Shown in pieces: positions 54,113-62,537 of a stretch of DNA of 64,000 bases. Both the position numbers and the translations under genes were made by a program. The notes under the pieces were generated by a model that made no database searches, was not told the DNA's origin, and saw only the letters and a program-made list of their open reading frames with translations. Every line of letters begins with the position of its first letter. Positions within the stretch are counted from its first letter, which is position 1. The DNA is from Thiodiazotropha sp040506975 (GTDB lineage: Bacteria > Pseudomonadota > Gammaproteobacteria > Chromatiales > Chromatiaceae), in the NCBI GenBank assembly GCA_965211775.1, contig OZ242974.1:4820801-4884800 (forward strand), read 5' to 3'.

Positions 54113-55243
54113 TTAACCCTCACCCTTGTTGATGCCCAATCTGACTACCGCCCCCTTAGTGCCTGCCCAAACATCTCCGTTCGGTGTCACGACTACGGCG
54201 TATACATTGAGATCACTGAAGCCGTCGTTACGTCCAAAAGTTGTCCACTCTTTTCCGTCAAATCGGGACAACCCGTTGTTTGTGCCTATCCAGAGAACAC
54301 CGCTAGGCTCCATTGCGATGGAATAAACGATATCCCCAGCGAGGCCATCATCAACGGTGTAGTTATGCCACTGCTCACCGTTGAACCAGGCGAGGCCGCC
54401 ACCCCATGTACCCGCCCAGAGATTGTCCTGCTGATCGATCAACACGCTGAATACATAGTTGGGGTTGTAGGTCGCCTCTCCTCCGCTGAGCACCCCAAGG
54501 TCGTGACGGCTTCGCGTGCCAAGCCCGGTATTGCGGCTGAAGGGTTTTTTGTCGCTGTTTTTTTCGCCGAGACCGTCAGCATGATCCCATGACACCCAGT
54601 CTTTGCCATCGAAACGGCTTATTCCCCCTTCCGTTCCGAACCAGACCCGGTTTTTCGAATCGACTGCAATGCCATAAACCCACTCATTCACCAATTCGCT
54701 CAGATAGGTCTTCATCTCCCCCGTAGCCGGGTCGAGGCTATTAGCCCCTGCCCAGGTACCAATCCACTGCGTACCGTCCGGCTGCCAGGCAAAAGCGTAG
54801 ACCCAATAGTCGGCTAGACCGTGCATGGGGAACCAGGTCTTCCATTTGCCATCGCGATAACGGGACATGCCCCCCGCATTTGTGCCGAACCACTTGTAAC
54901 CGGCCCGATCTATACCAATTGCGAAGACATACTCGTTCGCCAGTCCGTGCTCGCGGGTGAAGGTGTTTCGGATCGACTGATCGCGCAGATCGATCTCGTG
55001 CACACCCGCCGATGTGCCGACCCACAGGCTGTTTGTCCCGGATTCAACTGCAAGTGCCCTTGCATAGACGTTTTGGCCGATCTCATAGCGTTCCAGAACC
55101 TCGATGTTTCCGTCAGCAGTCGGATTTTCGGTGTATGGGCGCTCGCCTTTGTCAGACTCGCTGTCTGCTGTGGAAATCGTGCTCATTGCGAAAATCAAAA
55201 AGGTCAGAATGGCAGTGACTTGGATTTTGCTTGATCTGTTCAT
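54113..55243 (-). CDS. Exported seven-bladed beta-propeller protein (first of two)
   Basis: 376 residues with a signal peptide (AILTFLIFAMSTISTADS). Seven blade motifs are visible: LWVGTSAG, KWFGTNAG, QWIGTWAG, VWFGTEGG, LWAGTWGG, LWIGTNNG, VWAGTKGA. A segment with TYNPNYVFSVLI before blade five matches the paralogue. Such blades are usually fused to sensor kinases; here they are free proteins encoded with a kinase/regulator pair. Together with its neighbour it probably arose by tandem duplication. Confidence 0.83.
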   Translation of the reverse strand: MNRSSKIQVTAILTFLIFAMSTISTADSESDKGERPYTENPTADGNIEVLERYEIGQNVYARALAVESGTNSLWVGTSAGVHEIDLRDQSIRNTFTREHGLANEYVFAIGIDRAGYKWFGTNAGGMSRYRDGKWKTWFPMHGLADYWVYAFAWQPDGTQWIGTWAGANSLDPATGEMKTYLSELVNEWVYGIAVDSKNRVWFGTEGGISRFDGKDWVSWDHADGLGEKNSDKKPFSRNTGLGTRSRHDLGVLSGGEATYNPNYVFSVLIDQQDNLWAGTWGGGLAWFNGEQWHNYTVDDGLAGDIVYSIAMEPSGVLWIGTNNGLSRFDGKEWTTFGRNDGFSDLNVYAVVVTPNGDVWAGTKGAVVRLGINKGEG

Positions 55244-55284
55244 TATGCGATTACTGGATTTCTGTTATAAGATTTGGAATCAGT

Positions 55285-55833
55285 TTATATCCCCTCTTTT
55301 TCCTTGTACGCTTTCAAACGTTCAATGGAGGGTGTATGCCCCAGCGCCGCACCACGTTCTAAAAGATCTATCGCTTTGGCACTGTCTTTGGTCAATGCCA
55401 ATCCGCCATTCAGATAGGCGGTGGCAAGCAGATCTATGGCCTGCGGATGGCCGGCGTCGGCCGCTTTTTCAAACCACCTGACCGCCTCGAAGAGATCTTG
55501 TGCAACACCCTCTCCCGTGGCGTACAGCATGCCCATCCCGTAAGCGCCATCAGCCTCGCCCTGCTCAGCGGCTTGCCGGTAGTAGTGAAAAGCTTGCTCG
55601 TTCTCCTCGGCGATATCATATATATAACCAAGCAGGCTTTGCGCCTTGGCATGGCCACTGTCCGCGGCGATCTTCAGCGATTCGATTGCGGTCATCAGGT
55701 CCTCACGCTGATACGCCGCCAAGCCATGCAGATAATCCTCATGTGGACCGGCGAATGACAACGGCGGCATGATAAGGATCAGGATTGATAAAATGGTGTT
55801 AAGTCTTTTATTCGACATGGCTGCAGGTCGCAT
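55285..55833 (-). CDS. Exported Sel1-repeat protein
   Basis: About 182 residues from the ATG at 55833 (GTG at 55878 and ATG at 55818 are alternatives). The signal peptide (ILSILILIMPPLSFAG) is followed by four Sel1 repeats (HAKAQSLLGYIYDIAEENEQ; GADGAYGMGMLYATGEGVAQ-like; HPQAIDLLATAYLNGG; HTPSIERLKAYK). Such repeats scaffold protein complexes. It lies between the sigma-54 regulator gene and the propeller genes. Confidence 0.82.
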   Translation of the reverse strand: MRPAAMSNKRLNTILSILILIMPPLSFAGPHEDYLHGLAAYQREDLMTAIESLKIAADSGHAKAQSLLGYIYDIAEENEQAFHYYRQAAEQGEADGAYGMGMLYATGEGVAQDLFEAVRWFEKAADAGHPQAIDLLATAYLNGGLALTKDSAKAIDLLERGAALGHTPSIERLKAYKEKEGI

Positions 55834-55877
55834 ACTGAATCCGCGTCCAGGTCGCTGCTGTTTAGGTAAATTGCGCA

Positions 55878-57236
55878 CTATCTTTCCTCGAGTTTCCGAT
55901 ACAGCGTGGAAAGGCCGATATCGAGTGAACGCGCGGCAAGTGCGCGATCATTGCCGGCAGCGTCGATCGCCTTCTTGATCACGCCTATTTCGAATTGCCT
56001 CACCTGCTCTCTCAGCGAACCGAATGTCTTACCGAATTCGTATTTGTTACCATTGTGCTCATACCGGGTTACATGAGATGGAAGATCGCCCATGTTGATG
56101 GCGTGTTCCTCCGCGAGGACCAGCATCCGGGCGATAACGTTCTGCAGTTCTCTGAGGTTTCCCGGCCATTCATAGGCAAGCAGATGCTCCTCCACCTCCG
56201 GGTCTATGCTGTAACTCCCCTCCAGACCGAGCCTTGAAATTTCCGTGTTGAGGAAATACTCGATGTACAAGGGGATATCCTCCCTGCGGCTACGCAGTGG
56301 CGGCAGGGTGATATGGAGTACATTCAGACGGTAAAAGAGGTCTTCCCTGAATTCTCCGCTCTGCATCATTTCGACAATGTTCCTGTTGGTTGCCGCGATG
56401 ATGCGCACATCGACCCGCCTCGACTGTTCCGCTCCCAGGGGCCTAACCTCCTTATCCTCGATGACATGCAGCAGCTTTACCTGCAGCGCAAGCGGCAATT
56501 CACCGATTTCATCGAGAAACAGCGTGCCACCGTCGGCCTCCCGGAAGAGACCTTTTTTGTTTCTGTCCGCACCGGTAAAAGCGCCTTTGATATGTCCGAA
56601 TAGCTCGCTCTCCAACAACTCCTTCGGAATCGCACCACAGTTCACGGTCACCATCGCCCGGTCACGCCGATTGCTGTCGTAGTGGATCGTACGGGCAATG
56701 TAGCTCTTTCCGGTGCCGCTTTCACCCGTTATGAGGACGGTGCTGTCGGTGCGTGACACCTTGTTGATGAGGGTCTGAATTTTCCGCATGGGCACAGACA
56801 GGCCCAAGGTATCCGATCCGGCATCGGACTCCACCATTTTTCGCAGGTAGCGGTTCTCATCGCGCAGGCGCGCGACATCGGCGATGTGGTCGAGGCGAAT
56901 CAGTAGATCCTCCAGCTGGACCGGTTTCATGAGATAGTCGTAGGCGCCCAGTTTCATGGCTTCGATCGCGGTATCGACCGAGGCGAAAGCGGTGATCATA
57001 AGAAAAGCGATATCCATCTCTTTTGCCCGGCAGCGCCTGATGACTTCGATGCCGTCCAGATCAGGCAGTCGCAGATCGCAGATACAGACGTCAAAGTCTG
57101 AGGATTGAAGCACCTTCAATGCCTCCTCTCCACAGTCCGCCTGCTCAACCGTATGTCCTGAACGGGTCAGCTGCTCCGCCAATACCTGACGGATCGCAGC
57201 TTCATCGTCAACAACCAGAACATGCATCTGTTTCAT
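55878..57236 (-). CDS. NtrC-family sigma-54 response regulator
   Basis: 452 residues: receiver (Asp54 in CICDLRLPD, Lys in LMKPVQ), central AAA+ domain with GESGTGKS (Walker A), GAFTGA (sigma-54 contact), GGTLFLDEIGELP (Walker B) and an Arg-finger region, then a Fis-type HTH (DRALAARSLDIGLSTLYRKL). It activates RNA polymerase with sigma-54 when phosphorylated. All key residues are present. The kinase gene ends nine bases upstream, so they are a pair. Confidence 0.94.
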   Translation of the reverse strand: MKQMHVLVVDDEAAIRQVLAEQLTRSGHTVEQADCGEEALKVLQSSDFDVCICDLRLPDLDGIEVIRRCRAKEMDIAFLMITAFASVDTAIEAMKLGAYDYLMKPVQLEDLLIRLDHIADVARLRDENRYLRKMVESDAGSDTLGLSVPMRKIQTLINKVSRTDSTVLITGESGTGKSYIARTIHYDSNRRDRAMVTVNCGAIPKELLESELFGHIKGAFTGADRNKKGLFREADGGTLFLDEIGELPLALQVKLLHVIEDKEVRPLGAEQSRRVDVRIIAATNRNIVEMMQSGEFREDLFYRLNVLHITLPPLRSRREDIPLYIEYFLNTEISRLGLEGSYSIDPEVEEHLLAYEWPGNLRELQNVIARMLVLAEEHAINMGDLPSHVTRYEHNGNKYEFGKTFGSLREQVRQFEIGVIKKAIDAAGNDRALAARSLDIGLSTLYRKLEER

Positions 57237-57245
57237 ATCGCCCTC

Positions 57246-59345
57246 CTACGCATTCGTCTCAGAGTGAGTTTCGATGCCGGGCAGGTGAACGGTCGCCGAT
57301 GTGCCTACGCCGGGGTGGCTTACGATGCGCAATCTGCCGTTATGTGCACTGATAATCGAACTGCACAACGAAAGTCCGAGTCCGGTCCCCTTGCCCGGCT
57401 CCTTGGTGGTGAAGAAAGGCTCGAGTGCGTGTTCGAGGGTCCGCTCGTCCATTCCAGTGCCATTGTCCTTTACCTCTATCTCGATGCCGTCCTGCACAAC
57501 CCGTGTCATAACCTCAACCACCGGCCGCAGTTTGCCGGTGTTGCAGGCGTCCAGGCCATTGATAATCAGGTTTACCAGCACCTGTGTTATCTGGTCAGGT
57601 ACCGCCTCCACTGCCGGCAACCGACTGTCAAGGGTCTGCCTGATCTCCATTCTGCGGTAGCGATGGTCATAACCGAGCAGCCGAGATGTGCTCCTTATCA
57701 AACCGTTGATATCGGTCAACTCACGCTTACGGATTCGGGGGGAGGCGAAATCGGCAATGGCGGCGATGGGATTTCCGACCTCGTGCAATATGCCAGCAGC
57801 CAACTGACCGATGGCCGCCATTTTTTCCTGGTGATAGTACTGCTGTCGGGTTCGCTCCAGTTCCTGCGCCGCTATCTTGCTTTCGGTAATGTCCCTTACG
57901 ACGGCAACCAATCGCTTCTCATGGGCTAAATGTAAATCACCAATCCACAGATCGACAGGAAAAAGTTCATCCCCTTGTTTTCGCGCGCAATACTCGTTCT
58001 CGCCCTGATTCGTGGTTTTGAGCAAAACCTCTCGATCCTCGGAAAACAGGGACTCGAATCTTTTGCCGATCAACTCCGTGTGAGGGCAATTGAACATGCC
58101 CAGGGCGGCCATGTTGGCTGACTCCACCCTTCCGGTGGTATCGAGGGTGAAGATAGCATCGGGAATATGATCGAGAATAGCCTGCAGCCTGGCCTCGCTT
58201 TGCGCCAGATTCTGCTTGGCATAAACAAGTTCACTGACATCGTGCTGCACCTCGATGATACCCTGCATTTCACCCTGTTTATCGTAAAGCGGCGTCGATA
58301 TCACATCGACGATGATAGGATTGTCATCGGCATCATAGTGTCTGTGCTGCACGGTGGCGGTCGACTGGGTACGCATCACTTCCTGGAAGGAACAGGGATG
58401 GTCACTACCATCGCAGGGTATGTCGCGGCGATGGGATATCTGGTAACAATAGGCCATTTTCTCCTTAGGCGTATTCATACTGATCAAACCCTTGGCGGCC
58501 TTGTTCATCAGCAAAATCTGTAAATCCTTTTTAATCACGAACAGTGGATTTGCAATACCGTCGATGATGGATTGCAGGAAATAGTGTGATGACTCGAGTT
58601 CCTCGGTACGTGCCTGTACACGCGATTCCAGATCCTTGCGGTGATCCTCCAGCTCCTGCAGGTACTGCTTTGTTTGAGCCTGCTCCTTGACCAAAGCGGA
58701 ATCCGTACGATGATAGAGCCATACCTGCGCCAGGAGGAATGTTCCCAGGACAGCCAACAACCCAATAAGAAACTCCCGCTCCGTATCGGACACGGCCTGC
58801 AGGAAAGGTGTGACATCGGAGTAGATCTCGAACACACCCTCGACACGATCATCCACCACTCCGTTGATGGGAATATACTGCTGGTAAAGGTTACGGTTCT
58901 CGATCATGCCGTCAAAGCTGTTGAACTTGTCCCGATAGACCATACTGCCCGAACTGAGCCCGTTTAGCGCCGCAAAGACACCTGGATTCCTGCTCGCATC
59001 CCTGCCCGCTTCACCCGGGGCCGAGGAGTAGATAGTGATTCCGCCCAGATCGAAAATCTTGATCTTCGCAACATATACATCCTTGAGATACCGTTTTAGT
59101 TTTGCCTCGAATGAGGTAAGGAACCGATTGCCTTCGTCACTCTCCCGCACCCCTTTCAATGCTTCGGGCAACCTGTCGTTCACCAAACCATTGCGCAGAA
59201 TACGGGCAAGCAAGACATTGTGCTCATGGAAATGTTTTTCCAACGTAGCCTGATTGATATCCCGGAAAACCGCGATCAACATGATCGTAACCGCAGTCAT
59301 CCCAATCAGACTCAACAGGGTGAAGCTCAGGAATCGTTTGTTCAT
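57246..59345 (-). CDS. Membrane sensor histidine kinase with Cys-rich PAS domain
   Basis: 699 residues from the ATG at 59345 (AGGTGA site upstream). Order: membrane span 7-27, periplasmic domain ~28-190 (KIKIFDLGGITIYSS), span 192-212, coiled coil to ~252, PAS 1 ~255-375, PAS 2 ~383-490, His521 in GILHEVGNPIAAI, and an ATPase domain (VLVNLIINGLDAC, DNGTGM, GKGTGLGLSL). PAS 1 carries three cysteines (300, 311, 318) and His305 in the pattern C-x4-H-x5-C-x6-C, seen in a group of PAS kinases and possibly metal- or redox-active. It should phosphorylate the adjacent sigma-54 regulator. Confidence 0.9.
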   Translation of the reverse strand: MNKRFLSFTLLSLIGMTAVTIMLIAVFRDINQATLEKHFHEHNVLLARILRNGLVNDRLPEALKGVRESDEGNRFLTSFEAKLKRYLKDVYVAKIKIFDLGGITIYSSAPGEAGRDASRNPGVFAALNGLSSGSMVYRDKFNSFDGMIENRNLYQQYIPINGVVDDRVEGVFEIYSDVTPFLQAVSDTEREFLIGLLAVLGTFLLAQVWLYHRTDSALVKEQAQTKQYLQELEDHRKDLESRVQARTEELESSHYFLQSIIDGIANPLFVIKKDLQILLMNKAAKGLISMNTPKEKMAYCYQISHRRDIPCDGSDHPCSFQEVMRTQSTATVQHRHYDADDNPIIVDVISTPLYDKQGEMQGIIEVQHDVSELVYAKQNLAQSEARLQAILDHIPDAIFTLDTTGRVESANMAALGMFNCPHTELIGKRFESLFSEDREVLLKTTNQGENEYCARKQGDELFPVDLWIGDLHLAHEKRLVAVVRDITESKIAAQELERTRQQYYHQEKMAAIGQLAAGILHEVGNPIAAIADFASPRIRKRELTDINGLIRSTSRLLGYDHRYRRMEIRQTLDSRLPAVEAVPDQITQVLVNLIINGLDACNTGKLRPVVEVMTRVVQDGIEIEVKDNGTGMDERTLEHALEPFFTTKEPGKGTGLGLSLCSSIISAHNGRLRIVSHPGVGTSATVHLPGIETHSETNA

Positions 59346-59349
59346 TCGA

Positions 59350-59880
59350 TCACCTTTCTCCAGCATTGCGTGTATTTTCCCACTCCCATATCGCCGCCCA
59401 GGCCTTACGCCTGTGTGGATCGTCATCCGCCGCAAGATGCACGTAAACACGCATCGCACCCAATGCGGAATCCAAATCACCCTGCCGTTCCAGGGAAATC
59501 GCGAGGCCGTAATAGGCGTTCAGCTGACGATCATTCAGTTCAAGCACACGCTTGAAGTGGTGTTGCGCCTCGGCATATTGACCCATGCCCATTAAGGCAT
59601 AGGCCAGATTCACTTCCGCTTCCGGCATCCAAGGCGCCAGCGCCACCAGCTTGTTGAATGAATGCACTGCCGCTTCAAAATGCCGCGTGTGCAGCAATCC
59701 CACCGCGTTAATGAATAGGTCATCGAGCGGGAATTGCTCTATGACTTGCGGAGTTCCGCGCTCCATTTCAACCTTAGCGGCAGGTTCGCCGAATTCATCC
59801 CGGATTAACGCGACCACGGTCAAAGTCGCAAATGCGACCAGCACAGCGATCGGCAAACGCAAGTCCGTCGACATTCTCAT
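59350..59880 (-). CDS. Membrane-anchored TPR protein
   Basis: 176 residues: a hydrophobic N-terminal segment (LPIAVLVAFATLTVVALI) then TPR units (FINAVGLLHTRHFEAAVHSF; AEVNLAYALMGMGQYAEAQHHF; AYYGLAISLERQGDLDSALGAM). It resembles the C-terminal TPR part of cytochrome maturation factor CcmH/CcmI in layout, but it sits with System II genes. Its start overlaps the ccsA stop (ATGA), showing coupled translation. It may hold apocytochrome or join complex parts. Confidence 0.82.
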   Translation of the reverse strand: MRMSTDLRLPIAVLVAFATLTVVALIRDEFGEPAAKVEMERGTPQVIEQFPLDDLFINAVGLLHTRHFEAAVHSFNKLVALAPWMPEAEVNLAYALMGMGQYAEAQHHFKRVLELNDRQLNAYYGLAISLERQGDLDSALGAMRVYVHLAADDDPHRRKAWAAIWEWENTRNAGER

Positions 59881-60689
59881 ACAGCCCCCTGATGGGGATT
59901 GACACTGACGAACGGCACCCCGAAAAAAGTCAGGAAGGCAAGCACGAACACCCCCATCGCCAGCAATGAGAGAGTGCGCGGTCCCAGCGGGTAGACTGAT
60001 CGCATATGCAGGGCAAGCGCCATGCAGAGCCAGGTGATGAAGGCCCAGGTTTCAAGGGGGTCCCAATCCCAATAGCGTCCCCACGCATCCTGCGCCCAGA
60101 CCGCCCCTGCGATCAGCATGACGCTGTGAAACAGAAAGGCTATCGAGAGCCATATCCAGACTTGCCGTTCGAGCTGCTGCGGTACCCACAGGTAACGAAC
60201 GGAACGCGCGAACCGCTTTAATGGCGTGATAAGCCATACGCCAAGGCTGGTCGCAACCAGGCAGCACCCAAGGAATAGCTTTCCGAAGATGACATGCACC
60301 CATAGCCAGGGGGTTTCATAGGTCGGCGGCAACAGCCTGATCCCGGGATCGGTCTCTGCGGCCCAAATGAAAAGCAACAGCATCGTAACCGCGGCAAAAG
60401 GAGCGCCGACCCGGGTGATCGGGACAAATACATAAGCCAGGCCATAGATGAGTGAAAGGCTGAACAGGCTGCTGATCAACACTTCATGCATGGTCAGGAA
60501 AGGTCCCTGACCATAGGTGAGCCAGCGTCCGGCGATGGTTAAAGTGATGAAAAGTGTCCCAGCCAGGATCGTTCCTCCGATCCAACGGCTGTAGTCGTTG
60601 CATCTGTCGAACAGTTCCTGCATCGATAACACAGCCGCCAGGTGATAGGCGATCGCCGCGGGATAGAGCCATAGGGTGTAATCGTTCAT
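59877..60689 (-). CDS. ccsA: CcsA/ResC-type cytochrome c biogenesis protein
   Basis: 270 residues from the ATG at 60689, which overlaps the resB stop (ATGA). About eight membrane segments. The haem-handling WWD motif is AWGRYWDWDPLETWAF, with flanking His residues (FLFHSVMLIAG; ALALHMRSVY). With ResB it exports haem and attaches it to CxxCH apoproteins in the System II pathway. Gammaproteobacteria usually use System I, so a dedicated System II pair here is notable. Confidence 0.92.
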   Translation of the reverse strand: MNDYTLWLYPAAIAYHLAAVLSMQELFDRCNDYSRWIGGTILAGTLFITLTIAGRWLTYGQGPFLTMHEVLISSLFSLSLIYGLAYVFVPITRVGAPFAAVTMLLLFIWAAETDPGIRLLPPTYETPWLWVHVIFGKLFLGCCLVATSLGVWLITPLKRFARSVRYLWVPQQLERQVWIWLSIAFLFHSVMLIAGAVWAQDAWGRYWDWDPLETWAFITWLCMALALHMRSVYPLGPRTLSLLAMGVFVLAFLTFFGVPFVSVNPHQGAV

Positions 60690-61747
60690 ATATTTACCTT
60701 GCTGTTGTCTGCAAGAGCAACGCTTCTCTTTGGCCTGCGCAGATAGCGCCCCGCCAAATGAAGGGCTAGACAGCAGAGGACAATCATGGCGGACGCAAAG
60801 CACCAGTAGAGACTCGGATCGCGGAAGATGCGGTAGCCGATCCACATCTTGATGCCTTCGAAGCGGAACGCGCCACCCGCGAGGCGCAGGGTCTCTCCCG
60901 GTTGAAGACTCGTGGTTGCGCCGTCCCGGGTAACCAGCAACAGCACTTCCGACATTGCGCCGCTCAGGATCCAGTTCTCATCCTGCGGAATAGCTTTCGG
61001 TGTGATCTCGAATCTCAATGCTGTTCCGTCAGGCGCCGTCCAGGAGAGGTGCTGCATCGGTGCGAGTCGTGGGTAGGAAGGAAAATGGAGGGCTCCGAGG
61101 CTGGCAGGCGACTCTTCAGCCGGCCACCAACTGATCAGTGCCGAAAATCCTTTGTTGTGGGTAACATAGAAGCGGTTTTTCTCGATGATCAGCGGCCGGC
61201 CATCGGTCGCTCCCGACAACCGGCCGTCAGCCATCTCGACCTGGCTTTGAGTCTCCCTGCGCATCATCCCCGGGGCATAATTTATCCGGATCGTCCCCTG
61301 CGTGAAGGCGCCTTCAGCCGGCAGCGTGGGAACCAGGACGCCCTGGCGATCGATAATCACCTGCCGCGGATCGAACACTTGTCCTTCGGTGATTTCGAAA
61401 TGGCCGCGAAAGCGGCTTAATTGACCGTATGCCAGGGAAACCGCCAGCAGCAACAGGCCGACATGCATGCCGAACAGTGCCGGTTTTACCCGAAACAGCG
61501 GATTGCTGAATAACGCGGCGCACAGATTGATGGCGAGCAGCAGCAGCGAAACGACAATCAGCCATTGACCGATATCGCTTTGCCGGGAGGTGGCCAAAAC
61601 GCCAGCGCCCAGCAGCAACAGGCCGAAACCGGTAATCCTCAGTGATGCCGGGACGCGAAGCCAGGCCGGATCACTCTTCCTCCTCGGCCGCTCAATCCCT
61701 GTCGGCTCCGCTCTGCGCATTTTGGTCGTCAGGGTGGATTCTGGCAT
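60686..61747 (-). CDS. resB: ResB-type cytochrome c biogenesis protein
   Basis: 353 residues from the ATG at 61747, shorter than many ResB proteins. Three membrane segments lie in the first ~120 residues (ITGFGLLLLGAGVLATS; LIVVSLLLLAINLCAALF; FGMHVGLLLLAVSLAYG), followed by a large periplasmic part and one C-terminal span (YWCFASAMIVLCCLALHLAG). The start overlaps the last bases of the upstream cytochrome gene by 19 bases. It pairs with CcsA. Confidence 0.87.
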   Translation of the reverse strand: MPESTLTTKMRRAEPTGIERPRRKSDPAWLRVPASLRITGFGLLLLGAGVLATSRQSDIGQWLIVVSLLLLAINLCAALFSNPLFRVKPALFGMHVGLLLLAVSLAYGQLSRFRGHFEITEGQVFDPRQVIIDRQGVLVPTLPAEGAFTQGTIRINYAPGMMRRETQSQVEMADGRLSGATDGRPLIIEKNRFYVTHNKGFSALISWWPAEESPASLGALHFPSYPRLAPMQHLSWTAPDGTALRFEITPKAIPQDENWILSGAMSEVLLLVTRDGATTSLQPGETLRLAGGAFRFEGIKMWIGYRIFRDPSLYWCFASAMIVLCCLALHLAGRYLRRPKRSVALADNSKVNI

Positions 61748-62537
61748 ACCGCCCCCATCCAGTCCCGACCGACATCCGGATTGCTGCTGGCGGAGCCGCA
61801 GTTGTCCGGACGCCAATCCCCCGACTGTGCGAAATTGATCACTTTGAGCTTGGCGTTGAAGTAGTAAGGCTCCCGGTTGTAGACCTCCGCATTGGATTGA
61901 ATCGGGACTTCGGTGCCGGGCGGCAGGCCGGCCTCCGGTCCCACGTCGTTGAGATTGACCAGCAATCCCTTGTTCTTCCATCCGTGGGGTACGGCGACAT
62001 GGCACCACATGCACTTCACACGGTTACCGGTAATCCGCTCGAAGTGCTCGGCATGGAGATTGTCGCCCCGCCCGAATCCGCTGTCGACGCTGCGGTCGCC
62101 CCCCGCGTAGACGTCGTAGTCATGACATTTGAAGCAAAGATCCTGGGGACGTCCCGTCCCGGTGTCCGCGGACCAATCGCCTTTGAGGATGAAGTTGTGG
62201 TTCGACCCGTGGGGTCCCCAGGGACGACCGTTATCGCCGCCGTCCGGTACCACGGTTCCCGGGGCGGTGCCGGAGCCGTGACAATCGCTGCAGTACATGG
62301 TCTGGCCACCCACCGCGTCGTCGAAGGGCGGCACCCAGTTGCTCGAGATATCTTCATCTCCCTGGTTGCGTTGTAAGCCGTCTCGACCGGTTGCTGCGAT
62401 AACCGGATGCCATGAACGCTGGTTATTGCTCAGGTAGTCAAAGCCGGCACCACTATCCCCGGGCGAGCCGAATCCCCGGTGTGCTACCGGTGCCTGAAAC
62501 TCCCTGGCTTGATTGGTGTACTGGGTCAGGCCATTAG
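61729..62537 (-). pseudogene. Multiheme cytochrome c, 5' part cut off by IS1380
   Basis: The frame is open from the IS boundary at 62537 to a stop at 61729, about 268 codons. Three CxxCH haem sites are visible: CSDCH, CFKCH and CMWCH. Upstream of them, HPVIAATGRDGLQ resembles a haem-ligand His-Pro segment. The C-terminus has Cys residues (PDNCGSAS, VCQNPP). No start or signal peptide remains on this side; the 5' part would lie beyond the IS, outside the window. It is the first gene of the ResB/CcsA/two-component operon and the likely client of that maturation system. Confidence 0.85.
62534..62537 (+). repeat. Left TTAG target sequence of the type-B IS1380 copy 2
   Basis: TTAG directly before the element; the matching right copy would be past the window end. 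Confidence 0.6.
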
